A stretch of 64,000 nucleotides of DNA from Margaritispora aquatica. Taxonomy: Eukaryota > Ascomycota > Leotiomycetes > Helotiales > Discinellaceae. The notes below the pieces were generated by a model, which had not been told where the DNA came from, searched no databases, and saw nothing but the letters and a program-made list of their open reading frames with translations. Each line of letters starts with the position of its first letter. Position 1 is the stretch's first letter. The position numbers and the translations under genes were made by a program. Positions 44,609 to 55,564 of the stretch are shown here, in pieces. The DNA lies in assembly GCA_007644065.1 (NCBI GenBank), contig VJWN01000004.1:1860001-1924000 (forward strand), given 5' to 3'.

Positions 44609-47600
44609 TCATGCGCTCAATGCGGTCATCAGAGCCTCATTTCCTTGAATCAAGGCAGGGTTCTTCTCGCCGATGAACTTCACGATTGCAATGACCTTGG
44701 CCCGGGTCTCATCGTCGAGCTGCTCTGCTGGTGGAGAGAGAACAGAGGCGAAGACGGGGATGAGCTTGGATGTAAGTCCAATGATGGTGGAGTTTTGATG
44801 TTGATCTATTCATTTATTAGTTGAGTTTATGACATACTTTTGAATAGACTTACAAAGGCCAGCGATACACTCAAAGATAGGAGTGTTCTCCTCGTAGTCC
44901 TCGCTCAAAGGCAGAAGATCGACAAGGACAGGCATGATATCATCAATGGGAACCTTATCTTGATGAGCCATGATCATTCGGCTTACGCAACCACATGCGT
45001 TATCAAGAGTTCTGGCACGACGAGTGGAGAGCAAAGGCTCAAGCTTGGACAAGACCTGGTTGTAGCTTGGAAGGTAGGAAGCAGAATCTGTGGAGTGGAA
45101 GATCAGAAGACCCATAGCATAGGCTGCGTTTGACTTGGTCTCTGGGTCCTCGTCCGACAATCTGTGCATCAGAACCTTCATGAGTTGAGAAGTGAATTCA
45201 GTGACACCACTGTCCATGTTCCTCGTGCATTCAGCAATCACACCAACGGCTGTTGAGCGCTCATAGTTTGTCTGGCTAGAGGCGAACTTCAAGATTGGCT
45301 TTCCGAAAATCTTCCAAACTTCAGAGAACTGCGAACCAAGTGCCTTAGACAAGCCAATCACCACATCCAAAGCAGTGTCAATGACAAGCCAATCGTACTC
45401 AGAAGACTCTTCCTCTTCAAGACCCTCGTGATCATCTTCATCGCCCATATCACTCTGGCATGGATGACTTTTGGTGATGATAGCAGCCACGATCGCAGTT
45501 ATACGCTCGAGGAAGTTGACCTGTGTAAGGATAGCTGGGCCACACAGCTTGAGTGTTGCTGAAACATTGCGGTTGATGTCGGTCACGACGGCACTGATAA
45601 GGAGAGTCAGTATATAATCTCCAAGTGATATGACAAATATGGATAAAATGAAGATATTTGATCAGATTTTAGATACGCGTTCGCAGCATTGACAACATGT
45701 GTCTCTGAGTGAGCTGGGTATAACGTCATGTTGATCATCATTTCAAAAGTAGGAGGTAGACGTGAGAAAAAGATGTGCTTACCGATCGACCTCGTCATCC
45801 CACAAAGACAATGTAGCAGCAGTTACCACTTCACCAAGCTTGAGTAACTCCTCAGAAGGCTGAGCTGACAATGGCAGGCCTGGAGTCCACTTCACTCCGG
45901 TGTGGTCCTCCATCAAAGCCCAGAGACAAGCATAAGCTCTCCACAAGGTACCAATAGCAGCCTTTCGTACACCTTCGTAGTTGTGCTCGACTAAGCCGAC
46001 AGTAGTCTCGACAGTCTTCTCGAAGTAAGGCATGAACTTGCTGCGAGTGTGAGTGAGAACATCCCCAAGAACCTCAACTGCGACTTCTTTTTCCAAAGCC
46101 ACAGCAGTAACCGCGGTAAGATCGTCCCAGTCTTCACTGTCATCTTCGTCTCCCATTCCATCCAAGTCATCGATCTCATCAGAGCTGGGAGCAATCTTGA
46201 CCTTCTTGCCGGCAATGATGACCTCCTCACCGAGCAGCTCCTTGGCCTCTTCTCCCATCTCGACTTCGAAGTCAGACTCTTCCTGCTCCAAGCACTCCAT
46301 AAGACCGTTTACAACGCCCTGCAGGAATGGGGTGAACTCCTCTCCGTAGACCTTGGCAAGGGTGCTCCACAGAATGTAGCTGGTTTCCCGCAATCTTGGG
46401 TGGCCAAGATGCAGACCCTCCTCACTGGCCTGCATCAAAGGTTGAACATAAGGCTGGAAGGCGACTGGGCCAACAGCAACTGCCATGCTGCCCATAGCAT
46501 CACAAACTATGCCTCTCAGATCAAGCTCCTCAGTGCTGTCCTTAATGGTGACATACTCAGACAAAGCTTTCATGGTCTGTTCGAAGTACGGCAAGAAGGC
46601 ATCTTCAGCAGAGCCAGCCACCGATCCCATCGCACCTGCAGCGCTTGCTTTGACGTTGAGATCTGGGTGGCCGAACAATCTACCAAGACGTGGAACCAGC
46701 TCTGGGAGATATGCAACCATGATATCTTTGTCAATACCATCGGTGACAGAATCCAATGCACTGCACGATGACTTCAAGATCTCGAGATTCTTGGCTTGGT
46801 CATGCTCACTGGTGGCTTGATTGCTTGCAGAATCAAGATTCTTTAGTAATGCAGGGACTAACTCTGCGTGATGCTTGCAGAGTTCCTCAGCGAGGTCATC
46901 TGCTAACCTAGCAGCACCGTTCAGGGCAGCATTGCGGACATCGATTTCGGGATCGTTGAGAAGCTTCAGTACTACTGGCATCAACTCTTCCAGCTGGGTA
47001 GCAATGAAATCCGGGGCACCTTCGACACACATACCAAGAGCCAGAATGCCTGCTTGGCGGAACTTGGGGTTCTCGCTATTGACATACTGTGGAAGGGCTT
47101 TGAGGAGGGGAACAATTACTTGACGTGGAGGGAGGCTTGTGGCAAGGAGGTCCAACAGCCCAAGGGCTGATTTGTGAGGAGTGACTTCGTCATCATCCTC
47201 ATCATCGTCGATCTCGGTAGCAATTGCCATAGCCTTGAGAGTCAACGTTTCTCCCATGTCTCGGATGCCTTGGATCTTCATCTTGCGGTATCTTGCGCAC
47301 TGCATCAAGAATGACAAAGCTTGAGATCTTGTTTCGTCCTCGTTGTCTGTGTTGGCTGAAATCTCAATCATGAATGTGAGGAGGTCCTTGAAGTGCTTGT
47401 TCAACAGAGCAGACTCGCATCCAAGGAGGGTTTGGAAAACCTCAAATGCTTGCATAACACGCTCATCATTCTTCTCATCGATGGCTCCCTTGAGAACAGC
47501 CACCATGTCAGGGAAAATTGCAACGAAACGAGCGAGGTTGTTTTGATCCTCTTCGGGTTGGATCAACATAGCAACTCTGCTGAGGCAAAGGAGAGTATTG

Positions 47601-48196
47601 ATACGGACTTCGGGGCTTTCGGGGTCCTTGATAGTGTTGCTGAACAGTGTAAACATATCTGGAAGCTTATCCTCAAAGGAGTCGCCGGCAAACTCTAATA
47701 AGGAAAAGAGAATGTAGACGCCAACCTCGCGGTGCGAGACTTGCTTTGAGGTAGCGGCTTGCACCAAGACACCGGGGAGGGAGGACCACTCTCCATCCTC
47801 TAAGTCAATAGCTGCAATGGCAGCGATGACACGAGCAGAAGAGTGTCTAACCAAGGCCTTTTGCTCATCCAGGGTAGACTGTACCAGTTTCTCGCGGATC
47901 ATAGGCTTCTGCTCTGCTGGGAGAGCAACCCAGTGCTTGGGGATCAGGCGCGAAGCCTCCACGGCTGCCTGTTGGCGAAGCTCGGGGACATCGTGGGAGG
48001 TAAGAATGTGAAGAAGCCAGAGGAGAGATTGTGGGTTAGGGTAGTAGTTCTTTCGGAGTTCTGTTGTCGCAGCCTTGACTCGTTCCGTGTCAGCTGAGGG
48101 GGAAGAGGTTAGCATTTGATCGTGAGCTTTGCGAAATGGGGACAACACACGGATTTGAATGCTTTGCAACAGCTCGACAAACTTTTGTTGGTCCAT
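44609..48196 (-). CDS. KAP123: Kap123-type importin beta (karyopherin), 1097 aa
   Basis: A karyopherin that imports ribosomal proteins and histones H3/H4 into the nucleus. Four exons: 48196-48151, 48093-45783, 45593-44854, 44805-44609; total 1097 aa against about 1113 in yeast. The protein is a chain of HEAT repeats, starting MDQQKFVELLQSIQIPDTER and ending GNEALMTALSA. An acidic loop (SSDEIDDLDGMGDEDDSEDW) lies near residue 660. The first intron (57 nt) is a multiple of three with no stop, so an unspliced reading adds 19 wrong residues between SIQI and PDTER. The last donor is GTAAGT after the GL codons; a naive reading runs on to a false stop. The 189-nt intron 45594-45782 carries a C/D-box snoRNA, listed separately. 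Confidence 0.95.
45657..45747 (-). ncRNA. Intronic C/D-box snoRNA, predicted snR71-like 25S rRNA 2'-O-methylation guide
   Basis: This 91-nt element lies wholly within the 189-nt third intron of KAP123, on the same strand. It has box C ATGATGA (45741-45735) and box D CTGA (45665-45662). These are bracketed by a 5-bp terminal stem, TTTGA (45747-45743) with TCAAA (45661-45657). Inside, ACCCAGCTCAC (45719-45709) is complementary to GTGAGCTGGGT of eukaryotic 25S/28S rRNA near the peptidyl-transferase centre. A D'-like CAGA box lies one base further on (45707-45704). The fifth nucleotide upstream of that box pairs with the A of GTGAGC, which is the Am2946 site (yeast numbering) guided by yeast snR71. 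The rRNA sequence and yeast assignment are from memory. Box C' is weak. Confidence 0.82.
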
Positions 48197-48523
48197 AGCT
48201 AGCTATTATCTGTATGCGCCACGCATACAGTGGGTTGGAGAAAGAGAGAGATAGGCACGAGAAGTTCGAGTTGTGTCTGGTCTCGAAATGCTGTCGAGGA
48301 AAAAAAATGCGAGCGTCGAGATTTTATTTCATCAGTTTTAAAATTGGAGCCCCTCGCTAGGCCGAATGCAAGGCTGTGAAGTGGGGCAATCATTCAGCTC
48401 CACTTTGATTCAGATCATGTGATTCTATCCCACTCCAACAGTTGAGTTGAAGGTCAAACGAATTCCATTCATGATTTGTTAGGTTATTATATTCACGTTT
48501 GTGAATTTATAGAGAAATCCAGG
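48197..48523. promoter_or_regulatory. Divergent promoter region, KAP123 / GNAT
   Basis: About 330 bp between divergent start codons. Apart from an AAAAAAA run near 48300-48306 nothing distinctive is visible. It must serve both genes. Confidence 0.5.
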
Positions 48524-49084
48524 ATGACTTCTCCTATTGAATGGTACAAGGAGAACTACTTTGTTTCCACCAAACCGTCGCTCATTCAGCCAGATGCAAT
48601 AAATGCGGCATTTGGTTCAAAGTCAATGTACTGGACCCATGCCTTTGAGGACAAAACGCTTCTGAAGACAATGCTAGATTCATCTCTATGTTTTGGTCTG
48701 TATCGGATGCCAACCTCCTCTTCAGAAATTGCAGGTGAGTGTTATCAACACAAGTAGGATTTCACTTTTCTGATTACAATCATAGGACGAGCTAGCCCTG
48801 AACAAATTGGACTCGCTCGGTTGATTACAGACAATGTAACTTTTGCGTACCTGACTGACGTGTACATCCTGGAGGAGCACCAGCACAAAGGGCTGGGAAG
48901 TTGGTTGATAGACTGTGTTAATGAACATATTTCTGCATGGCCTCAGCTTAGGAGGATTATGTTGGTTACAGGAGGCTCATCGGATTACTATGAGAAAAGG
49001 CTGGGTATGAAGAATTTCGATCAAGGCGGAAATGGAATGTTTATTATGAGTCGAAAGGGGCCCGGATCTGCGTTGCAAGATTGA
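48524..49084 (+). CDS. GNAT-family N-acetyltransferase, two exons
   Basis: Two exons (48524-48734, 48786-49084) around a 51-nt intron give 169 aa, the normal size for a single GNAT domain. The acetyl-CoA binding motif A is clear in AYLTDVYILEEHQHKGLGSW, with the Q-x2-G-x-G signature as QHKGLG. It is followed by LIDCVNEHISAWPQLRRIML and the motif-B-like YYEKRLGMKNFD. The N-terminal half (MTSPIEWYKENYFVSTKPS, then YWTHAFEDKTLLKTMLDSS) fits small fungal and bacterial GNATs that act on small molecules. The substrate is unknown. It shares a divergent promoter region with KAP123. Confidence 0.88.
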
Positions 49085-49664
49085 GTGTAAAAGGATTCGG
49101 TAGCTTCCGTGACCAAGAGGAAGTCGCTAAAATTTTGTTGCAATAGATCCCCAACAGTTGTTAAAACTGCCGTTTAATCTGCAATAACAATTATCTGCCA
49201 ATATAGAGATAAGAGCCAAAGCTATAATCAAATACTTCTATCGTCAAGGCCTGCAGTGCTGAGTCGACCAGAGAAGAATGAAATGTGCCTATTTATATAT
49301 CAACTGCCCAGCTTAACTCGGCAACGAAACTGCATTAGCTGACATTTGCTTTCCAATCACGATTGTGCACTTACAGGCTGTTTCAACCGTGAACAGCTGT
49401 AACTGTTATTTAGGTAAGCGAAGCATAGCAGAAGATGGGATTGGCCTCGAAAAGACGATGGCTGCCAAAACAAGGGCAATAGTATTGAATCTGCTAAACT
49501 CGTCTAAATTTCTTGCGAAAAATTGATCTAATTCAGCTCTTTATATTTTGAAGTATCGAAGGAAAGGAGGAAGCTTTAGTATACTGGAAAGCAACGTCTA
49601 CCTTAGCTGCGGCTAGCATGGCGATAGTGACAAAAGCGCTCGCACACTCCTTCTCTCTAGTAAG
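49085..49664. other. Convergent intergenic region
   Basis: About 580 bp between the GNAT stop and the stop of the small orphan gene on the other strand. AT-rich, with no recognisable gene or RNA. Confidence 0.5.
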
Positions 49665-50234
49665 TTAATCTTCCAACGCAATGAAATGGACCTTTTGTTG
49701 CTTCTCGTAGTCAAGTTCATTCGAATCATGTCCAATCCCCATTGCAGCCTGAAGATAATATGCTTGGTGAGCCAAGTGCAGAACCTCCTTGTGGGTCAAA
49801 TTCTGGTTCGAGGTAATCTTTCGAGAAATTCGAGAAATGTCCACAGACCTCCAGCCCTCGCCAAGCATATTTCCTAGAACGTGAAGTGCCATCATTTGGA
49901 ACTGCGCACACACTTGTGTATTCGCAGTGGTTCCAAAACTCCTCAGTGATTCTTTCCGTAGGACCTCGAACTGGAAAATAAACCCAAATTCATATCAAAA
50001 CCATGAGAAAGTCAGAATTGGATGATCAAAATGTTGCAATATACCTCGCCATAAGGGGGATAGGTGCCACCTGAGCGAGAGTCTCGAAAGAAACACGTTC
50101 TCAACCCAGAATAGCGTCTGTCAACCTAGTCTACCCCAAACTTCAGGGGGACCAAGGTTAACTACCTCAATGAATCGGTAGGGGGGTAGTTTGTGGTATT
50201 CTCTTAGCACTGGCGACTCTCCATGATCCTGCAT
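49665..50234 (-). CDS. Orphan small protein, three exons, 151 aa
   Basis: I do not recognise this protein. Three exons (50234-50166, 50125-50045, 49970-49665), all phase 0, give 151 aa. It starts MQDHGESPVLREYHKLPPYR and continues through VDRRYSGLRTCFFRDSRSGG, GEFEVLRKESLRSFGTTANT and QFQMMALHVLGNMLGEGWRS. It ends after HIALED-like residues (KVHFIALED). The introns are 40 and 74 nt, with GTAGTT/CTAG and GTATAT/CCAG ends; 40 nt is very short even for a fungus. There is no signal peptide and no membrane segment. The start might lie further upstream if the ATGCAG at the start is really an acceptor of an additional exon. Even amino-acid use and precise phase agreement argue for a real gene; absence of known homology argues caution. 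Confidence 0.5.
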
Positions 50235-52474
50235 GAACCAGGATATGTATCGACAACAGCAGAGAGAATATAGAGATCAGACAGTATACCAGTGGTCGCT
50301 GGCTCACTGTGGTATAAGAAGGAAGAAAGATTGATGATAAGATAGGTAAAGTAGGGGAGGCTTCGGCTTAGCGAAAGCGCCAAGTCCAGACTCGAGCTTT
50401 GCCACGATCGGGTTGGACCGGGTGCAAACGATTGCAGGTGACGGTGGACTTCCACCAAACTTGATACGCATATCTTGATCTAGATTTCAAAGGTAAAACA
50501 TACTTTATAATGCAAACCTAACAGGTTCCACCCAGCATCAGCTGTCCGATCCCCACACACGTGATGATCGAGGCAAAGTGTTTTGCCGGAAAAATTGGGC
50601 TCCGTCAGTCTTCCGTCCAATTGACGGCTCGGTCTTTCTCAGCGTCAAAACCGATTGTCTCTTCCCCCCCAGTGCCCCTAGGCGCCATGACCAAATTCGG
50701 GTGTTCCTGACGGCAACATTGGACGGAATGATGAGAAGTTTTGCAACACGATCACGGCGGTATGACACAGAAACGAGAGCGTGATATAGGCCCGTGAACG
50801 TCGATGAGGATTGTGCGAGGACAAGTGACAATTGTCAACCAATACTCTATAAACTGCCAATTTACCACGATGTTCAGGCGTCATATCTCGGGATCCAGAT
50901 CTGATTGATTTGATGAATTATCCTTCCCGTTCCCGAAATCAGGAGGAGGAGGAGGGGGGAGGGAAGGAGGCTAAGGCAAGGCAGTTGAAACTGGGGAAAG
51001 TCTTGGGTGGCGTGGATGCTTGGATGCTTGGATGGAGAATTATATTGGAGGATGGAGGATCTCGGGCTGAGATTCATGGTGTTTGCTCGTGTGCGTCGTG
51101 TGTGTGTGAGTGTGTGTAGTGGATAGTGGATAGTGGACAAAAAGTGCACAGCCCCTTATAGACCCCGAGTTACCTTTATCTTACTCAACTCGTACGGAGG
51201 TACCGTGCATGAGGGGAGGGGTAAATTCGGGACATCAGATTTCGAAAATCAGATTGGAGATTGGGAGATTTGGGGAGAGGGTTTCTAGGTTTCCCCTCCA
51301 TCCATCCTATCCCACTTCAACTTCAACTTCCATCACCACTCTCCACTCCCATTCCCACTCCCACTCCCCACTATCTTGAGGTTCTTCCCATCTGCTGCAA
51401 CCCCCCCACCCACTGTCCTCTATCAAGTTACTCGCAAAAGTCAGAGAGCCTCAAATCAACTGCTCGTGTGATTCGTGCATTTATCAACAACGACAACAAC
51501 CACCACAACACGACTCGCTTGGCTGGATATTATTATACAGGAGGTAAGATAGGTAGTTCCAGATCTATCCTATCCTACTGCATGTGACATATTCGTATTG
51601 AACGACAATCTGGAACATAACCCAATCTAGCCTAACCTGAGCTGAGCTGGAGCTGAGCTGAGCTGAACTCTCAATCAAACCAAACCAAACTACCTATACC
51701 GAACCCACCTTACCCGACCTACCAAGGTACCGTACCGTACTTTGGTCCACCTCAGTTCCGACTATTACTATTATTTCCTCTCCACTGTGCAACAACCACC
51801 CACCTAACATTTGTTCCCTTCCAGCCTCTCCCAGGCTCGCTCGTCGGCACCTATTTATGCGGATTATGCGGATTATGGGGAATTGCCTTCAATCACCATG
51901 AAATTGGACCTGAAACTGGCCTTCGTCTTCCGTTTCTCCCCGATCAGCCCGATAGTTCATGTTCGTGCTGGGCACACTGGGTAACTTTCGCCCGCATAGT
52001 TTTCGGCGACGAGGATGAGTCGTTGTTTCAATTGGTCGCTAGTGACCATATCACTAAGAACCGAGGTGGTGTCCTGTCAAATGTGCCAAATTCATCTTCA
52101 TCGAGTCCCACTATTACTCCGCTACACACTGAGGACCTATAGTACGCAGAGGATCCATACGCGCCGATTCACCAGGTCTTCCAGCTCGTCCTCCAGCTCA
52201 TTGTTATATAACCAGTCCAAGATCCCCTTCGATCCCATTGAAAGAACATCTTCCCCATATCCATCTCCCTCTCACACCTCTCACGTCGGTCCTAAATCAA
52301 AGACCCTCTCCACTCAACTCAAAGCAAGTAAGTGTTGCATCCAAAGAGGCATTGCATTCCATTGCATCTCTCTGTACACATATCTACCAAATCATCACCA
52401 ATAAATACACAACTACAACAAGACAATTCCTAACGTCATCGTCCTCCATAGATTATCACTCGACATCTCGCAAA
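50235..52474. other. 2.2-kb region upstream of PCK1
   Basis: No gene recognised. It includes GGAGGA/GGGGA purine runs near 50940-50970, a TGTGTGTG run near 51100-51118, CCCACTCC repeats near 51345-51375, an AGCTGAGCTGG repeat near 51637-51668, and CA/CT-rich leader sequence up to the PCK1 ATG. As PCK1 is strongly carbon-regulated in fungi, its control sites are expected here, but I could not assign any by eye. Confidence 0.5.
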
Positions 52475-54795
52475 ATGGTTACTGCCACTGTCAACAAGGT
52501 GTGTCTACTCGTTCCTCCCTTCCTCTATTGGATAGAGATGGCAGAAGCAAACACTAACTCTTCTAGACGGCCCTCCACCCAGGCGGAGTCCAGTACGTTC
52601 GATCCAAGGCACATATCATACAATGGCATTAACACTATCGCAGACCCATCAAGGAACACACAGAACTTGAGGAGGAACTCCACGAGAACGCACATATCGA
52701 CTATGACCGCGTTGCTATTGTATGATAATTCCTTGCCTTGTCCACACTTGGCCTACTCAACTACAACCTTCTAACGCGAACTAGGTACCCAACCCAAGTG
52801 TCGCTGCTCTTTACGAAGATGCCCTCGTCTACGAAACTGGATCTGCCATCACATCTACTGGCGCCCTTACCGCATACTCAGGAGCAAAGACTGGTCGATC
52901 ACCTTTGGACAAGCGAATTGTGAAGGAACCATCGTCCGAGAATGAAATCTGGTGGGGGTATGCATACATCTGCTCCAATATTTTGTCACGCGATCACTAA
53001 CTCTTCAATTAGACCTGTCAACAAGGCCATGACACCTGAGGTAAGCTATTTATTTCTCTTCCTTCCACTCGTGCAAGCAATGCCGATTGCACGTTTTCTC
53101 AATTGGATTCGAACACTGCATTCCTCGCGAGTATCTCAGATTTGGCCACCTGGGTTCCAATCCCTTTTCCGACATACTGTCAGGATCATCGAATGGCGTT
53201 GTCACAAGCGTTTTTTTGTTTGAGCCTGGTCCAACCCCGCATTTCGGTCGAGGGGCGCAACGCACTATTATGTCATTGCCTCGCTTCATGAACTCCCAAC
53301 CCTTGCACGGGAATCACCCCATCACGTGCGATGGATATTCTTTTATCCACGACAACCATTACAACCTCGCTTCGCTGATGCTAATTGATTTCTTTACAGG
53401 TCTGGAGAATCAACCGCGAACGTGCAATTGATTACCTCAACACAAGGAATCGCATCTACGTTGTAGACGGTTTCGCAGGATGGGATGAGAAGTACAGAAT
53501 CAAGGTCCGAGTCGTTTGTGCTCGTGCCTACCACGCTCTGTTCATGCGCAACATGCTCATCCGACCCGAGCGAAAGGATCTCGAACATTTCCACCCAGAT
53601 TACACCATCTACAATGCCGGATCCTTCCCAGCAAACAGATACACCGAGGGCATGACATCCGGCACCTCTGTTGCTATCAACTTCGCCGCAAAGGAGATGG
53701 TTATCCTTGGTACTGAGTACGCTGGTGAGATGAAGAAGGGAGTCTTCACTGTTCTCTTCTACGAGATGCCAGTCAAGCACAATGTCTTGACTCTGCACTC
53801 TTCTGCCAACGAAGGCAAGGATGGAGATGTTACCGTTTTCTTTGGTCTTTCTGGTACTGGCAAGACTACCCTGTCAGCTGATCCAAACCGTTCCCTGATT
53901 GGTGATGATGAGCACTGCTGGAGTGATCGCGGTGTCTTCAACATCGAGGGTGGAGTAAGTTGACACATCTTGAACACAAAATATCTGCCTTGCTAATCCT
54001 TTACAGTGCTACGCTAAGTGCATCGGTCTATCTGGTGAGAAGGAACCAGATATCTTTGGTGCCATCAAGTTCGGATCCGTCCTCGAGAACGTTGTTTTCG
54101 ACCCCGAGACCCGTCTGGTCGACTATGACGACTCGACCCTTACCGAGAACACCCGTTGCGCATACCCAATCGAATACATCTCCAATGCTAAGATTCCTTG
54201 CATGTCGACAAACCACCCAAGCAACATCATCCTTCTCACTTGCGATGCCCGTGGTGTCCTTCCACCTATCTCCAAGCTCAACTCTGCCCAGACCATGTTC
54301 CACTTCATCTCCGGATACACCTCGAAGATGGCTGGAACTGAGGATGGTGTTACTGAGCCACAAGCTACTTTCTCCTCATGCTTTGCTCAACCATTCTTGG
54401 CTCTTCACCCAATGCGATATGCTAAGATGTTGGCTGAGAAGATTGAGCAACACAAGGCCAATGCTTGGTTGTTGAACACTGGATGGGTCGGTGCCGGTGC
54501 TACCACCGGAGGCAAGCGTTGCCCACTGAAGTACACTCGTGCCATTTTGGATGCCATCCACTCTGGCGAGCTTGCCAAGGTTGAGTTCGAGACTTACGAG
54601 ACATTCAACCTTGCTGTACCAAAGACTTGCACTGGTGTCCCATCGGAACTTTTGAACCCAAGGAATGCTTGGACCGCAGGAAACGAGAGCTTCAAGGAGG
54701 AAGTCACGAAGCTCGGTGGATTGTTTGTTGAGAATTTCAAGAAGTACCAGTCGGAAGCTACAGAGGAGGTCATCAAGGCTGGGCCAGAATTGTAG
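52475..54795 (+). CDS. PCK1: Phosphoenolpyruvate carboxykinase (ATP), seven exons
   Basis: Converts oxaloacetate plus ATP to phosphoenolpyruvate, the committed cytosolic step of gluconeogenesis. Exons 52475-52498, 52567-52592, 52644-52719, 52785-52957, 53013-53040, 53400-53954 and 54007-54795 give 556 aa, the expected fungal length. Three exons are only 24, 26 and 28 nt. Motifs include the substrate-binding [12 protein letters not shown], the nucleotide-binding P-loop GLSGTGKTT (about residues 258-266), the metal site GDDEHCWSD, and the adenine-side [12 protein letters not shown]. The intron after exon 5 is 359 nt, far longer than its neighbours, and has a 7-bp stem-loop near its 5' end (53070-53093). 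In fungi this gene is usually repressed by glucose and induced by acetate, ethanol or lipid; that is family knowledge, not read from this sequence. Confidence 0.97.
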
Positions 54796-55564
54796 ATGAT
54801 TGGATTTTTTTTATTAGATGAGATGAGATAAGAGAGATCTCGAGGTGATACTGGATGGGATGTCTGAAACTGAATACCAAGTTGGCATGGCGTTGCTCTG
54901 ATGGTGCTTTATACAGCGCTGTTATTGAGAATGGGAAATTGTTTAAGAACGAGAAGAGCAGCAACAATGAAAACGATGTCAAGTTTAATCTCATGGGCCT
55001 GTGAAGTTATATAGTGATCTGATAGAGAATACTTCCGTTTTCTGATAGAGGAGAATCTTGTGATATGTAGTACTATGCTATAGACGTTGCGCTCAAGCAA
55101 ACCAGCATTTGTCAAATATCCTACAAACCAATGAAGAACGGGCATGGCAACTCTTTCGGAGTTGACTCATATCAGTAGTAGCACATTGTGGTACAAGGAA
55201 ATGATTATGCCTATTCCTAAGAATAATTCTTACTTGGATGATTATCCTATATTGATCCGAACTTCTAGTTACAACAGCTTAAAACATTACTTAAAACCAT
55301 GATTATCAGCACATTGTATCTTGTAAATGACAAGCTAGTCTTGTCATGTTTCAATTGGATACACCTTATGTCAGCTTTGAATCTTGGTAATAGTTTATGG
55401 ATGAAATAGCAGGTCCAAGGTGATGCCAGCACAGAGGCTGACTAATGTCCCACCCGCTGGTTCACTAACATCCAACCACATGCACATATGAACAAATGAA
55501 CAAGCAAATATCCGGAAGCCTCAAAGCCTTATTATAACCACAAAACAAAAGCAATTCCTCCACC
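54796..55564. other. Intergenic region, PCK1 to TCO89-like gene
   Basis: About 770 bp, AT-rich, with the PCK1 3' UTR and the promoter of the next gene. No coding or RNA pattern recognised. Confidence 0.5.

Noticed and set aside
46049..46771. 240-codon plus-strand frame
   Set aside because: It is antisense to the conserved HEAT-repeat exon of KAP123, which has clear homology on the other strand.
53096..53180. tRNA-like GGTTCCAATCCC inside PCK1 intron 5
   Set aside because: A B-box-like string only; no acceptor or anticodon arms could be folded around it.
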